DNA of 64,000 nucleotides from Streptomyces sp. SCSIO 30461. Lineage in GTDB: Bacteria; Actinomycetota; Actinomycetes; Streptomycetales; Streptomycetaceae. Positions 48,782 through 57,823 of this stretch are shown here, in pieces. Position 1 is the first letter of the stretch. Every line of letters begins with the position of its first letter. The notes under the pieces are model-generated. The model did no database searches. It was not told the origin of the DNA and saw only the letters and a program-made list of their open reading frames with translations. Position numbers and translations under genes: made by a program. The stretch is taken from assembly GCF_037023745.1 (NCBI RefSeq), contig NZ_CP146101.1, forward strand, positions 5,720,001 through 5,784,000, given 5' to 3'.

Positions 48782-49771
48782 GTGACGCATGCCCCGCACC
48801 GCCACTCGACCTGCTGTGGACATGAGCGCCTGGCCCCCTGCGACGATGCCCACGACGCCTACCGGCAGCTTGCCGCCTGGACCGCCGAAAGATCCCCGTA
48901 CAAGCTGGCCTCCGGCGGCTTCTCCGCCGAGGCCCGCCGTCACTACCGCGCCTACACCACCGCCTGGCTCAACTGGTGCGACCTCAGGGACAGACTCGAC
49001 CCCTACGCCTGCGCACGGGCCAACATCGGGGTGTGGATCTCTGACGAGCATGAGAGCACCGCCCTTGCCACCCGGGGCATGATGGCCTCCGCCGTCACGA
49101 GCTTCTACCAGCACCTGCTCGCTCTGGGCATCACCGACGGGGTCGACACCGAACTCACCCGTGCCCGCCTCGCCGGAGCCCCCGTACCGGCCGACCCCAA
49201 GCGCACCGGCTTGAGGGGCGACGGCCCGAGGTGGATGATGCACGCCGCCGATGGCCTGACCGGCCGCAACGCACTGCGCGACCGGGCCCTGATCTACCTA
49301 CTGCTCAACAGCTACTTCGGGCACGAGAAGCTACGCCCCGGCACGATCCTCGCCCTCGACCTGGAGGACCGGGTCAACGAGGGCTTTCGAACCAGCTGGA
49401 GGGTGCGGCCCAAGAACGCCGACGACACCGCCCTGTCCACCGTCACTGTCAACCGTGACGCCGCCCGCGCGCTGGACGCCTACGTCGGGCGCACCGTCGC
49501 CGGGACATACGAGCCCGACCCGCTCACCGGCCGTGTCATCAGCCCAGCCCGCGGCACCTACCTCTCTCGGGGCGCGCTGCTGACCGGGACTTCCAACCGG
49601 GCTCGGGGCGCTCGCCTCGCCCGCTCCGACACGATCAACCGGATCGTGCGTGCCGTGGTGGCATCCCACGAGGAGTTGGCCCCCTACGCGGACGTGCTGA
49701 GCGCCGACTTCATTGCCGCGACCCCGCCACCGGGCAAACGCCCCAGGGACTGCGAGGAAGGCAACAGGTAG
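48782..49771 (+). CDS. phage-integrase-like protein lacking recognisable catalytic residues
   Basis: 329 residues from GTG 48782. SAEARRHYRAYTTAWLNWCD and ARANIGVWISDEH resemble the N-terminal core-binding domain of tyrosine recombinases. GRNALRDRALIYLLLNSYFG and ILALDLEDRV resemble the start of the catalytic domain. However, the position of the first catalytic Arg (normally TGLRxSE) reads SYFGHEKLR, and no clear H-x-x-R or terminal Tyr block follows. It may be an inactivated or regulatory integrase relative, or a different helical DNA-binding protein. The nearby IS inserted 20 bases upstream of its start and may have removed its promoter. Confidence 0.5.
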   Translation: MTHAPHRHSTCCGHERLAPCDDAHDAYRQLAAWTAERSPYKLASGGFSAEARRHYRAYTTAWLNWCDLRDRLDPYACARANIGVWISDEHESTALATRGMMASAVTSFYQHLLALGITDGVDTELTRARLAGAPVPADPKRTGLRGDGPRWMMHAADGLTGRNALRDRALIYLLLNSYFGHEKLRPGTILALDLEDRVNEGFRTSWRVRPKNADDTALSTVTVNRDAARALDAYVGRTVAGTYEPDPLTGRVISPARGTYLSRGALLTGTSNRARGARLARSDTINRIVRAVVASHEELAPYADVLSADFIAATPPPGKRPRDCEEGNR

Positions 49772-50325
49772 GGAGGCCGGGGCCATCTGAAGCTGAGGGC
49801 GCCGACGGTGTGCTGGCGTCGAAGTCGCGCCAGGCGATCAGCCGCCCCATGGCCATCGTCAATCGGACCGGCTTCGGAGTTCGGCAGGTGAACCGCTTCG
49901 CCCATGGCTAGAACCTGGGGCCGTCATAGCCGGGCGGGGCGGACTCCGGGGATGCGCGATACCCCCAACAGGCGCCCCCGCCGGCCTCACCCCTTGACAC
50001 CGAGCCGCCAAAAGACCCTCGCCCAGGACGATTGAGTCGATGCGCTGACCGCGCCCACCTGGACGACGACACCCCGGGCTTCGAAACGGTAGCGGTGGGC
50101 TGAGCGCCTCTGCTTCCGCGGCACGACTGATCTGTCAGCCGCTCAGACGACACCCGACGACTCAGGCCCACTAGTCCGAGCCATCGGACATCGCCATTCA
50201 AGCACCTTTCACCATCGATTCAAATAGCCCATCTGCGATACGATGCCACCTACGCACCTCATGTATGAGGTTTTTCAATAGGCGAATCAATAACCATTGG
50301 AGCCGCAGGGGGAGATGAGAGATCC
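49772..50325. other. intergenic region before the T4SS operon
   Basis: No gene is supported with confidence. A plus-strand frame at about 49790-49912 reads VLASKSRQAISRPMAIVNRT and FGVRQVNRFAHG before a stop; it could be the tail of an eroded gene. The end of the region (50200-50300) is AT-rich and contains a hairpin with a T-run at 50256-50275. It is probably the promoter and leader region of the operon. Confidence 0.4.
50256..50275 (+). promoter_or_regulatory. intrinsic-terminator-like hairpin in the T4SS leader
   Basis: ACCTCA-TGTA-TGAGGT is followed at once by TTTTTC, a compact six-pair stem with a tetraloop and T-run. It lies about 50 bases upstream of the first T4SS gene rather than after a gene. 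It may insulate the operon from upstream transcription or act as an attenuator. Confidence 0.45.
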
Positions 50326-51225
50326 ATGGCGAAACTGTCCTACAAGGTGCCGAGCTCGCTGAACAGGAGCTTCCTCGATCACGAGATCACGCTGAGCAAG
50401 GGAGGCTGGGCGGCGAAACCCTCCCCGATCAAGCAGCTGCTCTTCTTCGGCGGCGGCTTCCTCGCTCTGCTGTGGTTCAGCACGTCGACGTTCGTCGCGA
50501 GCTCGGGCCCGGTCGCCATCACGTTCTTCGTCCTCTGGGCACTGGCGGCGATCGCCTACTTCGGCGGGCTGATGAAGACGAAGGAGCTGCGCATCATGCG
50601 GGTGCCTGCCTTCCTGGCGTATCTGCCCCGCAAGGCCCGCCACGTCTTCACCCGTCGTAGCTCGAACCCCACGAACTTCTACTCGATCGTCGGCATCGAC
50701 GGGATCGACGAGGACGGGCTGATCCGCTTCTCCGACGGCGGCGAAGGTCGGGTCTACCTGGTCGTCGGCTCGGCTAGCTACCTGCTCTTCGACGAGGACC
50801 GGGTCAGGATCCTCGACCGGGTCGACTCCTTCTGGCGCAAGGTCGAGACGGCCTGCGAGCACAGCTTCATCACAACGAAGGAGCCGCAGCGGATCTACCA
50901 CCAGGTGGCGAACCTGGAACGGCGCAACCAGGCCCTGCAGGTCCGCGATCCCGATCTGATCGAGCTGCAGAACGAGCAATTCGACATTCTCACGCAGCAC
51001 GTGGGCGGGAAGTTCACCTCGATCCACCAGTACCTGCTGCTCAAGGGCAAGAACGCCGACGCGCTGCGCAAGGGGCATCAGGTCCTCCAGGCCGAGGTCG
51101 GCGGCTCGACTCTGATGATCAAGGAAGCCACGATGCTCGACCGCGAGGAGGCCCTGCCGATGCTACGGGTCTTCTACCAGGGCATCGACGACGAACTGCT
51201 CGATCTCAAGGCGTCGCTGAACTGA
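50326..51225 (+). CDS. conjugation (T4SS) membrane protein
   Basis: 299 residues from MAKLSYKVPSSLNRSFLDHE; GGGGGAG about 10 bases upstream. There are two adjacent membrane helices (about residues 38-58 and 62-80: LLFFGGGFLALLWFST, AITFFVLWALAAIAYFGG). A cytoplasmic domain follows, with FYSIVGIDGIDEDGLIRFSD and RILDRVDSFWRKVETACEHS. The layout resembles the PrgI/TcpE-like component that precedes the VirB4 ATPase in Gram-positive T4SS operons, fused to a domain resembling the N-terminus of VirB4. It is first in an operon with the VirB4-like and VirB6-like genes. The exact subunit is not certain. Confidence 0.6.
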   Translation: MAKLSYKVPSSLNRSFLDHEITLSKGGWAAKPSPIKQLLFFGGGFLALLWFSTSTFVASSGPVAITFFVLWALAAIAYFGGLMKTKELRIMRVPAFLAYLPRKARHVFTRRSSNPTNFYSIVGIDGIDEDGLIRFSDGGEGRVYLVVGSASYLLFDEDRVRILDRVDSFWRKVETACEHSFITTKEPQRIYHQVANLERRNQALQVRDPDLIELQNEQFDILTQHVGGKFTSIHQYLLLKGKNADALRKGHQVLQAEVGGSTLMIKEATMLDREEALPMLRVFYQGIDDELLDLKASLN

Positions 51226-51273
51226 CCAGCGCCAGGCCGACCACCACGACGAGAAACGAAAGGGAAGGACACC

Positions 51274-53577
51274 ATGGCGCTGATGACAAAAGTCCGGGCG
51301 CAGCTCGGCATTCCGGGAAAGAAGCCTGACGAGACGAATGAGACCGCGGAGCTTGTGGTCGATGCTCCGCGCGCGGACGGTGCCGCTCAGGCTGAGGGCG
51401 TACAGGACGCTGCGTCAGCGGACGGCGCAGCCGATGAGGCTGCCGAGCGGAAGAAGAACTGGTGGCAGCGCCGCCGGGAGGTGAAGCACCTCCAGGGCAC
51501 GTTCGACGCCTATCCGCACCTGCTCGCGCTGAAGCCGAAGGAGAAGTACCTCTTCCGTTCCGACTACTTCGAAGTCGACGGCTCCGTCGCCTGCATCCTG
51601 GCGTACTTCCACGACGACGCCGCGCACGACAACTTCGCCGCCTTCTGGGGTATCGACCGGATCCCGGACGGCTTGGACGAGCGGGTCACCGCGGTCGTGC
51701 TTGAGCAGGTCAGGCGGATGGATGAGAAGTGGATCGACTCGTACATCAAGCAGTCGGAGAAGCTGGACCGGCTGGATGCGAACGAGCAGGAGGAGACGGG
51801 CACGACTTCCTCCAAGCGCAAGGCCGCGAAGATCTCCGGTGACCTTGGGGTAACGATCGGTGAGATCCAGGACGGCGCGAGCTATCTGTCCGTGCACAAC
51901 CGGCTCTTCCTCAAGGCCCCCGATCTGGCGATCCTGGACGACACGGTCGACCGTGTCACGCGCCTGTACATCGACCGATTCGGCACGCTGAAGGCTGCGC
52001 CCTACACCGGCGAGCAGCGTCAGGAGCTCTCTGCCCTGTGGAAGAACAACGAGAAGAAGAAGGGCAGGGGCTTCCACTTCACCTCGACCGAGCTGGCCGG
52101 TTCGTACTCGCTGGTGACCAACGGCCTCAACGACAAGGGCGGCGAGTACGTCGGCTACATGGTCGGTGACGTCAACAACAGCGCCGTGCTCATGGAGGTC
52201 GACGCCTACGACCACCACGTGATCGTCGCCGACGCCACGCTCAGCGAGTACCTCGACCGCCAGCGGGTGGCCAACATGTGGTGCTCGAAGATCTCTCAGG
52301 CGGCGCTGCTGAACAACGGCCAGGTCGTCCACCTCATCCTCGACGGAGCGAACCTCGACAAGCTCGGCCCGAAGTTCGAGCGGCTCACCTCGCGCGTGGA
52401 CTTGAATCAGGGCGACGTGAACATGTTCGAGATGTTCGGCGAGGAGGAGGACGAGCTGACGGTCTTCTCCGCCCAGATGGAGAAGCTCAAGCTGATGTTC
52501 GAACAGCTCTACGAGACCAGCGACGGAGCGATCGGCTCGATCATCCGCAGCGCCCTCGAAGACACCGCGACCGACTTCTACATCGAGCAAGGTATGTGGC
52601 GGCACAACGCCACGGAGCAGCGTCACCGCCTGCGCGTGGTGAACATCCCGCACACCCAGGTGCCGCGTCTTCAGATGTTCGTCTCCTACTTGGCAACCGC
52701 GCACAAAGCGCTGCTGAACTCCAGCAGGACCGACCCGGACCAGGTGCGCGCATACAACGTGCTCAGGGGCATCGCCAACGCGATGCTGAGCACCAACGGC
52801 GACCTGTTCAACAACCACACGGCCTCGGCCGTGGACGGGGTCCGGGATTCGCGGCGCGTGGTCTACGACTTTTCGCGGCTCATGCGCCGCGGCAAGAGCG
52901 TGGCGATGGCGCAGCTGGTGAACATCGTCGGCTTCGCCGTCGGCAAGCTGGGGCTCGGCGACACGGTGATCATCCACGGCACCGAGCACATCGACGACCG
53001 GGTGAAGAAGTACGTCAAGGACCAGTTTGACCATATGTACGAGCGCGGTGGCCGGGTGGTCTACAGCTACAACGACGTCGACACGATGCTGGCCGACAGC
53101 GACTTCAACAAGTTCGACGCCGCGGACTACACGCTCTTCGGCCCGATGCGTGACGGCACGGTGGCGGAATACCAGAAGCAGCTGCACCAGCGGATTCCGC
53201 CGGATCTCGCCCAACTCATCACGACCAGGGGCGAGAACCTTATGCACCTGCGCCGGGGCGTCTCCAACGTGGTCTTCCACCTGGATCTGGCACTGGGGAT
53301 CAACCCCTACCGAGAGGCACAGCGCAGGCGGGTCCGCCTGGAAGCGGCCAGGGCTGAAGAGGGGGCGCGGATGGACGCGATCATGCACGCCAAGCCGGCA
53401 CCGGGCGCGAACCTCACCAGCATCCGGAAGCACAGCGAGGGCGGCGACGGCGAGGCTGCCGCGGGCCAGAGCGACGGGGGCAAGCGCCACGACGGCAAGA
53501 AGAGCCTACAGCAGCCCGAGGACGGCGCAAGGCGGCCAGCGAGGAAGCTCAGGCCGAAGAAGCTGGTCAAGGCGTGA
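51274..53577 (+). CDS. VirB4/TraE-like T4SS protein with degenerate nucleotide-binding motifs
   Basis: 767 residues. The order of blocks follows VirB4: an N-terminal domain (TFDAYPHLLALKPKEKYLFR, YFEVDGSVACILAYF), a middle with IDRFGTLKAAPYTGEQRQEL and STELAGSYSLVTNGL, then GEYVGYMVGDVNNSAVLMEV. The P-loop position (normally GATGSGKT) reads HHVIVADATLSEYLDRQRVA, with no GK[T/S]. The Walker B position (normally hhhhDE) reads LGDTVIIHGTEHIDDRVKKY. It is therefore probably a non-hydrolysing structural relative of VirB4. A basic, disordered tail follows residue about 700. The start of the next gene overlaps the stop. No other VirB4 or VirD4 ATPase is in the window. Confidence 0.65.
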   Translation: MALMTKVRAQLGIPGKKPDETNETAELVVDAPRADGAAQAEGVQDAASADGAADEAAERKKNWWQRRREVKHLQGTFDAYPHLLALKPKEKYLFRSDYFEVDGSVACILAYFHDDAAHDNFAAFWGIDRIPDGLDERVTAVVLEQVRRMDEKWIDSYIKQSEKLDRLDANEQEETGTTSSKRKAAKISGDLGVTIGEIQDGASYLSVHNRLFLKAPDLAILDDTVDRVTRLYIDRFGTLKAAPYTGEQRQELSALWKNNEKKKGRGFHFTSTELAGSYSLVTNGLNDKGGEYVGYMVGDVNNSAVLMEVDAYDHHVIVADATLSEYLDRQRVANMWCSKISQAALLNNGQVVHLILDGANLDKLGPKFERLTSRVDLNQGDVNMFEMFGEEEDELTVFSAQMEKLKLMFEQLYETSDGAIGSIIRSALEDTATDFYIEQGMWRHNATEQRHRLRVVNIPHTQVPRLQMFVSYLATAHKALLNSSRTDPDQVRAYNVLRGIANAMLSTNGDLFNNHTASAVDGVRDSRRVVYDFSRLMRRGKSVAMAQLVNIVGFAVGKLGLGDTVIIHGTEHIDDRVKKYVKDQFDHMYERGGRVVYSYNDVDTMLADSDFNKFDAADYTLFGPMRDGTVAEYQKQLHQRIPPDLAQLITTRGENLMHLRRGVSNVVFHLDLALGINPYREAQRRRVRLEAARAEEGARMDAIMHAKPAPGANLTSIRKHSEGGDGEAAAGQSDGGKRHDGKKSLQQPEDGARRPARKLRPKKLVKA

Positions 53578-56500
53578 ACGAGGTCAGCACTGATACGAAG
53601 GCGAGGAGTAGGGGGGAGACGATGAACGGGACGATCACATCGGGGGCGCGGCCGCGTTCCTGGGGCGGCCACGGCGGTGGCGGAGCCCGCCAGGGCAGGC
53701 TCGCGCGCGGGCTCGCCCTGGCGCTCCTGGCCGCGCTGTTGGTGCCAGTCCTCATCATGGTGACCTCTTCGCCGGCGTCCGCGGACGACGAGAAGGAGCG
53801 CGACAACTACAGCCTCTACCAGCTGGCTTCGAATGCGAGCTCGTACTTCAGCGAGAAGAACTCGCCGTCGAACGACAAGGGCATGCACGAGAACTGGAAG
53901 CCGGTCACGAGCAGTCCTGCTGCGGGCGGCTCCATGCTGGGCTACGCCGACCCGGATTTCAGCCTAGGCAACATCATGGGCTGGTTCTTCGCCGAGGTCT
54001 CGGGGTCCTCGCAGACCGTGACCTACGAGACCCTGGCCGCGAAGGATGACAAGGGCAACGCGAAGTACTCGGGCATGCTCGACTACGCGCACTTCGGGGC
54101 GGCGAACGCTGACCTCGGCCTGGACACGATGTCCTCGGGCATCGGCGGCCAGATCGTGAGCGTGATCGGAGGCTCCATCATCTGGGTCCTCTACGCCCTG
54201 GCGCTGGCGGTCGGCACGCTGTTCTACGTCATCATCCAGTTCCTGAAGCTCATCAACCCCTTCCTGTGGTTCTACCAGGCGGTCAGGGCGGTCAACCCGA
54301 CCTTCGCCGACGGGATGACGGGAGGTGACACCGGAGGCGGCGCACTCTCAGGTCTTCAGCACTGGATCAGCGGCTGGTACGGCCTGCTCGTCGACATCTC
54401 GTGGCAGGCGCTCGTGCCGATCTTCATCGGCTTCCTCCTCATCGGCCTGGTCATGTTCAAGAAGATGGACCGGGGCTCGGCGATCAAGAAGCTCATCGTG
54501 CGCGTTGTCTTCATCGGCGTCGGCCTGCCGCTCATCGGATCGATGTACACCAGCGTGCTCGACAAGTTCGACGACTCCGTTCTGGGTCAACACGCCGGCC
54601 CGACGCGCGTCGTGCTGAGCACCTACGTCGACTTCGAGGCGTGGATGATGAACGACCGTCTGGGGATCCCGGACCAGGCCACTGTCTCCTGGAACGGTGG
54701 CCAGGCGAGCCCGGACGCGATGATGTCGGTGCGCACGAGTGCGCTGGCGATCAACAAGCAGTCCCACGGGGCGACGTTCAACGGCATCAATATCGGAACG
54801 AAGGCCAACGACGCCGAGTCGGCCTGGAAGGACGGCACCGTCTCCGTCACCGGCGGCAGTGCCTCGGACGACCTCAAGGCGGTGTTCTCGACCTTTGGAA
54901 TCATCGGCAAGTACATCGGCAGCAACGAGATCGCAGCCTCCGACTTCGAGTCGGGGATCAAGAGCTCGATCACGCAGCTGGACGAAAGCGCGGAGGCCAA
55001 GAAGAGCTGGTTTGTCGACAAAAACAGCTACGGTGACGTGGAGGAGTTCGGTGAGGAGAAGGGGCCGAGGCCGGTCGATCACCCAGTGATCTCGACCGAC
55101 GGCACGGGCCTGACCTCCTCTCGTCCCGGTAAGGACTCGACGGTGTTCACGACAACGGGGACGAAAGGTGGCTGTGGCTTGACGGTGGGCAAGACGCCCT
55201 CCTCATGCAACCTGTCTCCGCTAACGGCATACAACTACCTCAACACCGGGTTCAACCCCAGTTCGCTGACCATGTACTCATCGAACAACGCCACCAGCGG
55301 CTTCACCCGCGAGAACCACATGGCCGTCAGCCAGGTGGGCACGGGGCCGGCGAAGTTCATGTACTGGAGCAACGCGGCCACGATCCTGGGCTCCATCGTC
55401 CTGCTCGGCTTCTGGTACGCCATCGGCATGCTGGCGGGCTCGGTCAAGCGGATCTTCGGCCTGGTGGCAGCCGTGCCGTTCGCGACGCTAGGCGCTATGC
55501 AGGCGATCTCAAAAGTGATCGTCTACTCCATGGCTCTGATCCTCGAGGTCCTCGTCACGCTGTTCATCTACCAGTTCGTCTCGGAGTTCCTGATCTCGGT
55601 CCCGGACATCATGGCCGGGCCCGTGTCGAGCTTCATGAGCCCGGGCGGCTTGTGGGGCAGCGCTGCGCTCGGCGGGATCATCGTGGTGATCCTGACCCTG
55701 ATCTCCTCTCTGGTGATCATGGGCATCACCTTCGCCCTGCTACGGGTGCGCAAGACTGTGCTGCAGGCGATGGACGAGGTGGTCACCAAGCTCGTGGACA
55801 AGTTCCTCGAGACGAACAGCACGCCGAAGCCGGACAAGGGCGGGCTGATGCCTGCTCTGGCCGCGGGTGCAGGGGCTGGGGCGGGTATGGCCATGAGCAA
55901 CAAGCTCGCAGGCGGGTTCAACAGCAAGACCACCAATCCGGTGTCCCCGAGCACGGGCAAGCCCGCGGGCAGGACGGCGTCGACCAACGCCGGCGGCACG
56001 AACGGTGACACCATGGCGCTGACCTCTGGTCAACAGCAGCTGACCCTCGGGGGTGGCGGCCAGGATGGATCGGATGACCCGGACAGCCCGGCGCTGGATG
56101 GTGGATCTGGTGGCTCCGACGGCGGTAGTGACGAAGTCAAGGCCCTGCCGGGCGGCAGTGGTCCCGCTGGCGTGCAGGGCACGCCCGGTCGCGACGGACC
56201 CGACGACAAGGGTGGCCCGCTGCAGCTGACAAATGGTGGAGCGGGCAGCTCGCGCTCAGACAAGCAGACTGCGCAGGGTCTGAGCAACCAGGGCGGCCTC
56301 TCGAACCTCGGGTACACCTCGGACGGCCACATGATCATCGCCGGTGAGGTTCTGGCCTCGTCCACGGAGCCGTCGAGCTCTCGCGGCAGTTCCCAGAGCG
56401 CCACCGGCGGCGCTGGTTCTACCCCGACCAGCGAAGACCGCAAGGCTGTAGCCGGTCAGACAGGCCCAACGCAGTTCGGCACCACTTCCCAGGGTGCACA

Positions 56501-57542
56501 GAGCCAACAGGGCAGCAACCAGCAAGCTGCACCGCAGCGCTTCAGCGGCGACGCTGCGCCCGCACCGGCGCCCGCTCCGACACAGTCGGGTGTGCCGAGC
56601 ACGCGTCCAACGCGCTCCACTCAGGGCCAGAGCGCCACCGGCGGCGCTGGTTCTACCCCGACCAGCGAAGACCGCAAGGCTGTAGCCGGTCAGACAGGCC
56701 CAACGCAGTTCGGCACCACTTCCCAGGGTGCACAGAGCCAACAGGGCAGCAACCAGCAAGCTGCACCGCAGCGCTTCAGCGGCGACGCTGCGCCCGCACC
56801 GGCGCCCGCTCCGACACAGTCGGGTGTGCCGAGCACGCATCCAACGCGCTCCACTCAGGGCCAGAGCGCCACCGGCGGCGCTGGTTCTACCCCGACCAGC
56901 GAAGACCGCAAGGCTGTAGCCGGTCAGACAGGCCCAACGCAGTTCGGCACCACTTCCCAGGGTGCACAGAGCCAACAGGGCAGCAACCAGCAAGCTGCAC
57001 CGCAGCGCTTCAGCGGCGACGCTGCGCCCGCACCGGCGCCCGCTCCGACACAGTCGGGTGTGCCGAGCACGCGTCCAACGCGCTCCACTCAGGGCACCCC
57101 TACCCCTACTCCGGCCAAGGCCCAGACACCCATCCGACCGCCGGCACGGCAGGAACAGGCCGAGGCGCAGGCGAACCGTGACCGGCCGCTGTCCGTCATC
57201 AACGCCCGCCGCGACGGAGCCTCGGCTCCGAGGCGGCCAGGGGCCGGCGCTCCGGCTGTGGGGCAGACTCCGGCTGCGCCTGGTGCGCGGACTCCGGCTC
57301 GGACGCAGGCAACGCGTCAGCCGAGTTCGATCCAGGCGTCGACGCCGACACCGCGCCAAACACCCGCCCCGCAGGCTCAGGCTCCGCGGCCGTCGGCCCC
57401 TGCACCGGCTCGTTCTCCGCGGCCAGCTCCGGTTCCGCGTCCGCGCCGGGTTGCCGATCCGGCCCCTCAGAGCGTGGAGACCCCGGAGCCGCAGCAGCGG
57501 TCGGCCGGTGGCCTCCGCCGAGGTCGGCGCGAGGAGGACTGA
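53574..57542 (+). CDS. VirB6/TrbL-like T4SS membrane protein with a repeated disordered tail
   Basis: 1322 residues from ATG 53574 (ATG 53622 is an alternative with GGGGGGAG before it). A signal-like segment LALALLAALLVPVLIMVTSS ends at PASADDE. Membrane segments include GGSIIWVLYALALAVGTLFY, VPIFIGFLLIGLVMF, IKKLIVRVVFIGVGLPLIG, a cluster at about residues 600-740 (SNAATILGSIVLLGFWYAIG, VIYSMALILEVLVTLFIY as VIVYSMALILEV, GGIIVVILTLISSLVIMG) and a large extracytoplasmic loop between them. This fits VirB6/TrbL channel subunits. The C-terminal 500 residues are low complexity, rich in Q, P, T, S and A, with three 78-residue tandem repeats (see repeat entry). It is last in the T4SS operon. Confidence 0.75.
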   Translation: MNEVSTDTKARSRGETMNGTITSGARPRSWGGHGGGGARQGRLARGLALALLAALLVPVLIMVTSSPASADDEKERDNYSLYQLASNASSYFSEKNSPSNDKGMHENWKPVTSSPAAGGSMLGYADPDFSLGNIMGWFFAEVSGSSQTVTYETLAAKDDKGNAKYSGMLDYAHFGAANADLGLDTMSSGIGGQIVSVIGGSIIWVLYALALAVGTLFYVIIQFLKLINPFLWFYQAVRAVNPTFADGMTGGDTGGGALSGLQHWISGWYGLLVDISWQALVPIFIGFLLIGLVMFKKMDRGSAIKKLIVRVVFIGVGLPLIGSMYTSVLDKFDDSVLGQHAGPTRVVLSTYVDFEAWMMNDRLGIPDQATVSWNGGQASPDAMMSVRTSALAINKQSHGATFNGINIGTKANDAESAWKDGTVSVTGGSASDDLKAVFSTFGIIGKYIGSNEIAASDFESGIKSSITQLDESAEAKKSWFVDKNSYGDVEEFGEEKGPRPVDHPVISTDGTGLTSSRPGKDSTVFTTTGTKGGCGLTVGKTPSSCNLSPLTAYNYLNTGFNPSSLTMYSSNNATSGFTRENHMAVSQVGTGPAKFMYWSNAATILGSIVLLGFWYAIGMLAGSVKRIFGLVAAVPFATLGAMQAISKVIVYSMALILEVLVTLFIYQFVSEFLISVPDIMAGPVSSFMSPGGLWGSAALGGIIVVILTLISSLVIMGITFALLRVRKTVLQAMDEVVTKLVDKFLETNSTPKPDKGGLMPALAAGAGAGAGMAMSNKLAGGFNSKTTNPVSPSTGKPAGRTASTNAGGTNGDTMALTSGQQQLTLGGGGQDGSDDPDSPALDGGSGGSDGGSDEVKALPGGSGPAGVQGTPGRDGPDDKGGPLQLTNGGAGSSRSDKQTAQGLSNQGGLSNLGYTSDGHMIIAGEVLASSTEPSSSRGSSQSATGGAGSTPTSEDRKAVAGQTGPTQFGTTSQGAQSQQGSNQQAAPQRFSGDAAPAPAPAPTQSGVPSTRPTRSTQGQSATGGAGSTPTSEDRKAVAGQTGPTQFGTTSQGAQSQQGSNQQAAPQRFSGDAAPAPAPAPTQSGVPSTHPTRSTQGQSATGGAGSTPTSEDRKAVAGQTGPTQFGTTSQGAQSQQGSNQQAAPQRFSGDAAPAPAPAPTQSGVPSTRPTRSTQGTPTPTPAKAQTPIRPPARQEQAEAQANRDRPLSVINARRDGASAPRRPGAGAPAVGQTPAAPGARTPARTQATRQPSSIQASTPTPRQTPAPQAQAPRPSAPAPARSPRPAPVPRPRRVADPAPQSVETPEPQQRSAGGLRRGRREED
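56394..57095 (+). repeat. three near-identical 234-bp in-frame tandem repeats in the VirB6-like gene
   Basis: Units begin at 56394, 56628 and 56862 with QSATGGAGSTPTSEDRKAVA and run through AAPQRFSGDAAPAPAPAPTQ to VPSTRPTRSTQG. The period is exactly 234 bp (78 codons). The only change seen is one base in the middle copy (CGT to CAT, Arg to His near 56838). Synonymous positions are otherwise identical, which points to recent amplification or ongoing gene conversion. Confidence 0.9.
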
Positions 57543-57572
57543 CCGTCCGATCGAGAGCGAGCGCGGAGGACT

Positions 57573-57612
57573 GACGCACCCGGTGAGAACGATCATCCTC
57601 ACCGGGTGCGTC
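57573..57612. terminator. perfect 15-bp hairpin after the T4SS operon
   Basis: GACGCACCCGGTGAG (57573-57587) and its exact complement (57598-57612) flank a ten-base loop, followed by GTCCTTTG. It starts 30 bases after the VirB6-like stop. It is a strong terminator candidate. Confidence 0.75.
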
Positions 57613-57620
57613 GTCCTTTG

Positions 57621-57726
57621 AGCCGCAACAGCGTGGGCCGAACTCGATTTCGTCGAGCGGTATGCCCCGAAGTACGGCCGACCGCCGGCGACGATCGAGG
57701 AGTACCGGTCGCAGCAACTTCAGTAG
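57621..57726 (+). pseudogene. short protein-like relic
   Basis: A stop-bounded frame without a start codon reads AATAWAELDFVERYAPKYGR, then PPATIEEYRSQQLQ before TAG. Codon use is normal and the sequence looks like the end of a real protein. No family was recognised. Confidence 0.3.
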
Positions 57727-57757
57727 CAGGCGTCAGACTTGACCAGCCGAGGAAGGA

Positions 57758-57792
57758 CAGAACCCCGTGGACGCGATACTCACGGGGTTCTG
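57758..57792. terminator. perfect 12-bp hairpin between convergent genes
   Basis: CAGAACCCCGTG (57758-57769) pairs with its exact complement at 57781-57792 with an 11-base loop. It lies 32 bases beyond the 3' end of the minus-strand lipoprotein gene and downstream of the plus-strand relic, so it probably acts as a bidirectional terminator. Confidence 0.65.
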
Positions 57793-57823
57793 TGCTGCTT
57801 GACCGGCCAGCGGGACGTCGACG

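Noticed and set aside
49908..50201. Minus-strand ORF of 97 codons
   Set aside because: It has no ribosome site or recognisable motif, is Ser/Gly/Arg-rich, and lies in an eroded intergenic region.
51415..53490. A 691-codon minus-strand open frame opposite the VirB4-like gene
   Set aside because: The sense strand has coherent VirB4-like blocks, while the antisense product is His-, Val- and Arg-rich low-complexity shadow.
56394..57095. Possible CRISPR array because of regular repeats
   Set aside because: The period is 234 bp, the repeats are contiguous with no unique spacers, and they are in frame within a coding sequence.
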